Shown: piece after piece, positions 31,883 through 35,654 of the stretch
Layout: each line of letters opens with the position of its first letter
How positions within the stretch are numbered: the stretch's first letter is position 1
Source: Camelimonas fluminis
Lineage (GTDB): Bacteria > Pseudomonadota > Alphaproteobacteria > Rhizobiales > Beijerinckiaceae
Length of the DNA stretch: 35,654 nucleotides
Direction of reading: 5' to 3'
NCBI RefSeq assembly: GCF_014656355.1
Contig: NZ_BNCG01000026.1
Span: 1 to 35,654 of the forward strand
Made by a program: the position numbers and the translations under genes
The notes under the pieces: model-generated
Database searches by the model: none
Seen by the model: the letters and a program-made list of their open reading frames with translations, nothing else
What the model was told of the DNA's origin: nothing

Positions 31883-32033
31883 GAAATTCTACAAAAAAGA
31901 TTTTTTGAACCCGGAATGGTTCGAAACCCCAAGAAGTAAAGCGCCTGAAGCGATACGCGCCGGCGCGGCTTTAACCAACCATCATCACATGAGGCGGCTC
32001 AACGCCGCTCACTTCCCCAAAAAGGAAAGTCCC
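31883..32033 (+). promoter_or_regulatory. promoter-like segment and structured leader, copy D
   Basis: A segment TTGAAATTCTACAAAAAAGA then TTTTTT, shared with 3562 and 33766, precedes hairpin 1 (GAACC/GGTTC, 31907-31911 and 31918-31922). Next come GAAACCCCAAGAAG, GCGCCTGAAGCGATACGCGC, hairpin 2 (GCGGC/GCCGC, 31994-32008), and AAAAAGGA before ATG 32034. The -10/-35 boxes are not certain. Confidence 0.7.
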
Positions 32034-32354
32034 ATGCGTACCACCACCACCAATCTCGACCCGATCGCCATCCTGGGCCTGGAAGCCGTTCCCTTCATGC
32101 CGCGTGGCCAGTTCCTCGCCATGCTCCGCCGGACCGGCGAGCTGGCTCCCGAAACGCCCCAACAGCGCAAAGCCCGCCGTGATGCGCGAGCAGAAGCAAC
32201 GAAGGAACAGCCCGGTCTCAAGCTCGAAGCCAATCCCCGGAAGGTGTACGATACGCCCTACCTGACCCGCGGCCAGTGGTTCAAAATGATGCGCGAGACG
32301 GGCCAGCTGCAGCCCAAGCCGCGCGCTCCAAAGGTCGAGACCGTCGCCGCCTGA
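32034..32354 (+). CDS. small basic protein with two RGQ motifs
   Basis: 106 residues. The first ~57 residues are nearly the same as those of the 2437 protein (motif PFMPRGQFLAMLRRTGELAP at 20-39). The C-terminal part instead carries a second motif like those of the 30860 protein (YDTPYLTRGQWFKMMRETG, 72-90). It is thus a mosaic of two paralogues, evidence for recombination or domain swapping within the family. The start is set by AAAAAGGA and leader hairpin 2. A strong terminator follows at 32389, so the gene is likely a single unit. Function unknown; basic composition suggests nucleic-acid binding. Confidence 0.82.
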   Translation: MRTTTTNLDPIAILGLEAVPFMPRGQFLAMLRRTGELAPETPQQRKARRDARAEATKEQPGLKLEANPRKVYDTPYLTRGQWFKMMRETGQLQPKPRAPKVETVAA

Positions 32355-32388
32355 CCCCATCAAGGCCACACTCCAGCGCCTCCCCACT

Positions 32389-32420
32389 GGCCGCCGCCTC
32401 TCCCGGCGGCCATTTTTTTT
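32389..32420 (+). terminator. rho-independent terminator
   Basis: The 8-bp stem GGCCGCCG/CGGCGGCC with loop CCTCTCC is followed by A and eight T. Confidence 0.9.
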
Positions 32421-32482
32421 GGCACCTGCAAAACACCCACGCGCGCGTTCCCCTCGTTCAGCTCCAAACGGATTGTCCCCAC

Positions 32483-32590
32483 ATGACCGCCAGCGCCGGC
32501 TCCAACAACAACATCAAGGTACGCGCTACACCGCATCAACTACCCCGCCAACCGAAAACCACGTCGGTCAACGGACCAAGGAAACCCTGA
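32483..32590 (+). CDS. possible 35-aa upstream frame coupled to PP-loop gene
   Basis: ATG to TGA, 35 residues, beginning MTASAGSNNNIKVRATPHQL. Its stop shares a base with the start of the next gene (TGATG), the usual layout for translational coupling. There is no good ribosome binding site before it. It could be a leader peptide or simply chance. Confidence 0.35.
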   Translation: MTASAGSNNNIKVRATPHQLPRQPKTTSVNGPRKP

Positions 32591-33678
32591 TGGAAATTCC
32601 TCACAACATCTCGCTAACGCCCGAAATCGAGGGCCTAGTTGCGTCAGGTTCTCCAGTCGCAATCGGCGTCTCTGGCGGAAAAGACAGCCAAGCGGCGGCT
32701 CTCGCTACATTTTCGTACCTGGACCGCGCCCAACACAGTGGCCCACGCATCCTCATTCACGCGGATCTCGGTTCCGTTGAGTGGAGCGACAGTCTGCGTA
32801 TCTGCAAGGAGCTTGCGACACATTTCGGGCGCGACCTTGTCGTTGTCCGGCGCAAGGCGGGTGGCCTTATGGAGCGCTGGAAAAGCCGCTGGCTTTCCAG
32901 CAAGACCAGGTACGAGAGCCTCAGCACAGTTACCCTGGTGCCCTGCTGGTCCACGCCGGCGATGCGCTTCTGCACCTCAGAACAGAAAACACACGTCATC
33001 ATGGCCGACCTGAAACGCCGGTTCAAAGGCCAGAAAATCATCAACGTGACCGGCGTCCGCCGCGAAGAAAGCGCCGCCCGCTCCCGAATGCCGCCGACGA
33101 GTACCGATACAGCCGGACAAATCATCACCTGGCGTCCAATCATCGACCACACAGTCGATGAGGTGTTCGGCGCCATCCACGATGCCGGCCTGTTACCGCA
33201 TCCGGCATATCGAGAATTTGGCATGAGCCGTGTTTCCTGCCGTTTCTGCATCATGTCGAACCTTGCGGATCTGCAGGCCGCTGCACTCCAACCTGAGAGC
33301 CAAGGTCTGCTTCAAGAAATGGTCGACCTCGAAATTGAAAGCAGCTTCGCATTCCAGGGATCGCGCTGGCTTGGCGATATCGCGCCCGAAAAGCTGTCTT
33401 CCTCCACACGGCATCGCCTGAAACAGGCGCAAGAGCGCGCCATCAAACGAAAGTCGGTTGAAGCCACACTCACAAAGGCAATGCTTTTCACCAAAGGTTG
33501 GCCCGAGCGAATGCTAACCGACGATGAAGCAGCGCTCCTTTGCAACGCCCGCAACCAAATCTCCAAAATGTATGGCTTCGCGTCTGATCACCTCACTGTT
33601 TCAGGTATACAACATCGCTACGCCGAACTGCTGGCCGAAAAGAGCGAGAAAAATCCAAAACAAATGGAATTTTGGTAA
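32590..33678 (+). CDS. PP-loop ATP pyrophosphatase, PAPS-reductase/DndC-like
   Basis: 362 residues. The PP-loop SGGKDS lies at 28-33, preceded by PVAIGV. GVRREESAARS (about 155-165) is the conserved second segment of the PAPS reductase family. Four cysteines, C119, C128, C217 and C220 (CWSTPAMRFC and CRFC), could hold an Fe-S cluster, as in DndC and some sulfonucleotide reductases. Such enzymes adenylate a substrate for sulfur or other transfer; phage and plasmid copies are often linked to nucleic-acid modification. No dnd or cys neighbour is present, so the substrate is unknown. ATG 32590 has AAGGA upstream; the extension back to 32419 is rejected. The family-type terminator at 33743 follows. 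Confidence 0.85.
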   Translation: MEIPHNISLTPEIEGLVASGSPVAIGVSGGKDSQAAALATFSYLDRAQHSGPRILIHADLGSVEWSDSLRICKELATHFGRDLVVVRRKAGGLMERWKSRWLSSKTRYESLSTVTLVPCWSTPAMRFCTSEQKTHVIMADLKRRFKGQKIINVTGVRREESAARSRMPPTSTDTAGQIITWRPIIDHTVDEVFGAIHDAGLLPHPAYREFGMSRVSCRFCIMSNLADLQAAALQPESQGLLQEMVDLEIESSFAFQGSRWLGDIAPEKLSSSTRHRLKQAQERAIKRKSVEATLTKAMLFTKGWPERMLTDDEAALLCNARNQISKMYGFASDHLTVSGIQHRYAELLAEKSEKNPKQMEFW

Positions 33679-33742
33679 TTATTCGCTGCCAGCCCCAACT
33701 GATGGCCCAGAAGCTCCCCGACTTCTCCGCAATAATAAAATC

Positions 33743-33768
33743 AGGCCCGCCACCGGCAGGCCTCTTTT
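33743..33768 (+). terminator. rho-independent terminator, repeat-family copy 3
   Basis: The stem is identical to that at 31857, followed by CTTTTG. It ends the PP-loop gene unit. Confidence 0.85.
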
Positions 33769-33918
33769 GAGATTCTACAAAAAGGATTTTTGAACCCTGA
33801 ACAATTTGAAACACCCCAAAGAAAGCGCCTGAAGCGCTACGCGCCGACGCGGCTTTAACAAACCATCGTCACATGAGGCAGCGCAATGCCGCTCACTTTC
33901 CGAAAAAGGAATGTCCCC
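33769..33918 (+). promoter_or_regulatory. promoter-like segment and structured leader, copy E
   Basis: The conserved TTGAGATTCTACAAAAAGGA and T-run come first. Hairpin 1 is degenerate here (GAACCC then AATTTG). The constant tract reads AAACACCCCAAAGAAAGCG, followed by GCGCCTGAAGCGCTACGCGC. Hairpin 2 has changed to GGCA/TGCC (AGGCAGCGCAATGCCGCT), a paired G-C to A-T swap relative to copies C and D. AAAAAGGA leads to ATG 33919. Confidence 0.65.
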
Positions 33919-34152
33919 ATGCGCCCCATCAATACGGCAGAACTCAACGGGCACAAGGCTGAGCGAACAGACCGCGAGGCGCAGTGGATCAACTACACGG
34001 TATGGGCAACCCGCACTGAGGCCATATGGCGCGCGAAAATGACACTTACATTCTCCGACAAATGGTCTGCATGGCGTGTGGTCCCGGACGGCATTCTATG
34101 GCTCGTCCAACTACGCCCCAACGCCGCCACTACCACCAGCAGAGAGGTATAA
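33919..34152 (+). CDS. hypothetical protein, 77 aa
   Basis: No family is recognised. The sequence is rich in Trp, Arg and Thr (INYTVWATRTEAIWRAKMTL in the first half) and probably forms a small beta-rich domain. It lacks the RGQ motif, although its leader belongs to the same family, so the leader is not tied to one protein type. ATG 33919 lies eight bases after AAAAAGGA. A strong terminator follows at 34222. Confidence 0.65.
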   Translation: MRPINTAELNGHKAERTDREAQWINYTVWATRTEAIWRAKMTLTFSDKWSAWRVVPDGILWLVQLRPNAATTTSREV

Positions 34153-34221
34153 TCGGCGAAGCCAGGGCGACCGCTCCCCTGTCAGCATGCTGATGGCCCT
34201 CGAGGCCACGGCCAAGAGAGA

Positions 34222-34250
34222 AGCCCGCCCAACAGCGGGCTTTTTTTTTT
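34222..34250 (+). terminator. rho-independent terminator
   Basis: The 7-bp stem AGCCCGC/GCGGGCT with loop CCAACA is followed by a run of ten T (one pairs in the stem). Confidence 0.9.
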
Positions 34251-34356
34251 CGCGCATGCCGGCCCCGAAAATCACCCAATCATGAAGGTTCATTTCTACC
34301 CGAACAGCCTGTGAACGATTTAACCGCCAACCCATCGAGCACGAGGAATTTCACCT

Positions 34357-34992
34357 TTGAGCCACCATCCAATTGAGGTTCCAAGCTGGCCTACCCGAAA
34401 GCTCAAGCAGGCCTATCATGTCGGAACGATGAATCCTGCAGACAAGCGCCGCGGGAGCCAAGAGGGCGCAGGCCTATCTATCTCAAAGCACCCAGATGCA
34501 TGGCGCCAGATTGCTCCAGGCTTCGTAAGCGGCGACGACTGGGTTGTCCGGCCCCAAGAAGCGGCACACTTCCTCGACATCCACAAGCTGAAGCAACCGC
34601 ACCGCGCTGTCATCGAGACATGGGGTATCGAGAAGGGGCTGACCGAGATGGCCCCGATCTTCGAGCTCACCTACTTCGATGACGAGTTCGAACAGGACTT
34701 CACCTGCCTCTTCACCAACGAGCAAGACGCAATTGCGGAATCCGATGAGTGCGGCTGCCAAGTCACGCCTGTCCAAGGCCTTGTTGCCACCGACGCACTC
34801 AAAGCTATCAGCCTCAATGACTGCGAACCAGTTATGGTCCACGACATGTTGACGATCGCTTATGCCGAACTTGCGCTTCACCTTACCGGCTGCTGGTGGA
34901 CGGATCGCTTGGATATCGAACGACTATCCGCGCCCCGCGGCGTCTTTTTCCAGACCCAGATCCACCGCTGGTCGACCGAACGGCGACCATAA
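34357..34992 (+). CDS. hypothetical protein, 211 aa
   Basis: No domain is recognised with confidence. The start is TTG, with AGGA about nine bases upstream. The N-terminal part has KLKQAYHVGTMNPADKRRGS, and the middle has a Trp/Asp-rich stretch (APGFVSGDDWVVRPQEAAHF) and an acidic segment (ELTYFDDEFEQDFTCLF). A Cys/Asp cluster (ESDECGCQVTP) could bind metal. No signal peptide or membrane helix is seen. Composition and length suggest a real soluble protein. It has no leader of the family type. The next leader begins 63 bases after its stop. Confidence 0.7.
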   Translation: MSHHPIEVPSWPTRKLKQAYHVGTMNPADKRRGSQEGAGLSISKHPDAWRQIAPGFVSGDDWVVRPQEAAHFLDIHKLKQPHRAVIETWGIEKGLTEMAPIFELTYFDDEFEQDFTCLFTNEQDAIAESDECGCQVTPVQGLVATDALKAISLNDCEPVMVHDMLTIAYAELALHLTGCWWTDRLDIERLSAPRGVFFQTQIHRWSTERRP

Positions 34993-35055
34993 CGAAATGC
35001 GCCTGACGACCATAGCAGTCTCCCCCCAAATCAACGATGCCTTTTACAAAAAAAT

Positions 35056-35103
35056 GATTTGGGCAAAGCCAAATCAGGCAAAACCCCAATCAAGGATGCT
35101 GCG
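35056..35103 (+). promoter_or_regulatory. leader hairpin 1 with AAAACCCCAA, copy F
   Basis: The perfect 7-bp stem GATTTGG/CCAAATC (loop GCAAAG) is followed by AGGCAAAACCCCAATCAAGGA and the ATG at 35104. The stem sequence is unrelated to that of copies C and D, but the hairpin and the constant tract are kept. There is no hairpin 2. Confidence 0.65.
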
Positions 35104-35433
35104 ATGTCGCTCAACGCCACGATCACCAACGCCCTGGTCATCGCTCCCGCCGCCATCCCGCAGACGCCCACGACCGCCCTGGTTCCTCCTGCACCCGCTC
35201 CTCAGTGCATCGAGATGGTTCAGGTCGCAACCTTCACGTTCGACCACCTCGCTGACGCCAGCAAGGTCTACGTCAACACGCCCAAGGGTTACCGCGCCAA
35301 GCTGATGGTCGCCGAATGCACCATCCGCACCGAGATTGAGATTGCCGAGACGCTCTCGAACGCCATTCGTTCCGTCGGCATCGAACTGAGCGTCGAGCGC
35401 AGTTGGATGCCAGCCGACGAAGCCTGGGCGTAA
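35104..35433 (+). CDS. hypothetical protein, 109 aa
   Basis: No family is recognised. The N-terminal ~35 residues are Ala/Pro/Thr-rich and low-complexity (APAAIPQTPTTALVPPAPAP). A probable folded domain follows (FDHLADASKVYVNTPKGYRA through ECTIRTEIEIAETLSNAIRS). ATG 35104 has AAGGA upstream, within the leader; the extension back to 35059 would start inside the hairpin. A terminator follows at 35487. Confidence 0.7.
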   Translation: MSLNATITNALVIAPAAIPQTPTTALVPPAPAPQCIEMVQVATFTFDHLADASKVYVNTPKGYRAKLMVAECTIRTEIEIAETLSNAIRSVGIELSVERSWMPADEAWA

Positions 35434-35486
35434 GCAACTGTTTCCAAAAAACCCGCCGCCCCGACATCCAAGCTAGATTTCCTGAC

Positions 35487-35512
35487 GCCCGCGCCACAAG
35501 CGCGGGCTTATT
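35487..35512 (+). terminator. rho-independent terminator
   Basis: The 8-bp stem GCCCGCGC/GCGCGGGC with loop CACAA is followed by TTATTTTT. Confidence 0.85.
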
Positions 35513-35559
35513 TTTCCGACCATCACAAACCCCTGTGAAAATAGCTCCTCTTTTTCAAA

Positions 35560-35624
35560 CAAATTTTTTGGAACGAAATTTGGGCGAAACCCCAGAAAAA
35601 GAGCGCGTTGCGCAGGAGCATACG
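35560..35624 (+). promoter_or_regulatory. leader hairpin 1 with GAAACCCCAG, copy G
   Basis: The 7-bp stem CAAATTT/AAATTTG (35560-35566 and 35576-35582) is followed by GGCGAAACCCCAGAAAAAG, then a CAGGAG ribosome binding site and the ATG at 35625. The T-rich segment just before it resembles the promoter-like stretches of copies D and E. Confidence 0.6.
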
Positions 35625-35654
35625 ATGATCACTGACAACATCACCCTCGGCCGC
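35625..35654 (+). CDS. start of a gene cut by the window end
   Basis: Only ten codons are present (MITDNITLGR). The start is supported by the CAGGAG ribosome binding site and the leader. Product unknown. Confidence 0.5.
   Translation, partial: MITDNITLGR

Noticed and set aside
1-35654. CRISPR array
   Set aside because: No regularly spaced identical repeats; the recurring leaders are too long, divergent and gene-linked.

Overview
The window is a GC-rich, probably alphaproteobacterial replicon interrupted by a 27-kb mobile island. I infer the group from base composition and the look of the chromate, RND and resolvase proteins; the sequence alone does not fix a genus. The flanks (about 1-3599 and 30752-35654) share one style: small genes, all on the + strand, often with their own terminator, and many with a related structured 5' leader. 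This is typical of a large plasmid or phage-like element, but no replication, transfer or virion gene is visible to decide which.

The flanks encode a family of small basic proteins (119-388, 2437-2709, 30860-31237, 32034-32354). They carry one or two copies of a roughly 25-residue motif and often a basic Arg/Tyr/Ala-rich tail. Other flank genes are mostly unrecognised; the exception is a PP-loop ATP-pyrophosphatase of the PAPS-reductase/DndC type (32590-33678). Leaders before many of these genes have a hairpin of variable sequence followed by a near-constant AAACCCCAA. The longer leaders add a second hairpin just before the ribosome binding site. Paired bases change together between copies, so the RNA structure is probably selected.

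The island (about 3600-30751) is inserted exactly after the first hairpin of one such leader. The 5-bp GGTTC arm occurs at both junctions (3595-3599 and 30752-30756), and the two halves of the leader can be rejoined by eye. At its right end is a tightly overlapping five-gene operon on the - strand: a GmtY-like tyrosine recombinase, a GmtZ-like large protein, a GmtX-like protein, a small coiled-coil protein and a RecD-like helicase. This resembles the GAMMA-mobile-trio islands described from gammaproteobacteria.

The island cargo, mostly on the - strand, has three parts. First, a complete type II CBASS anti-phage operon (CD-NTase, E2-E1 Cap2, JAMM protease Cap3, HNH-SAVED Cap5; 6463-11030). Second, a metal and chromate resistance block: ChrA, a rhodanese-ChrB fusion, an MFS exporter, a small periplasmic protein, an HME-type RND pump and its adaptor, and a His-rich membrane protein (11776-21202). 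Third, debris: an orphan serine resolvase, three IS3-type transposase fragments, a possible IS110 fragment and a broken ArsR-like gene. The cargo therefore appears to have been assembled by several transposition events inside a GMT-like carrier.
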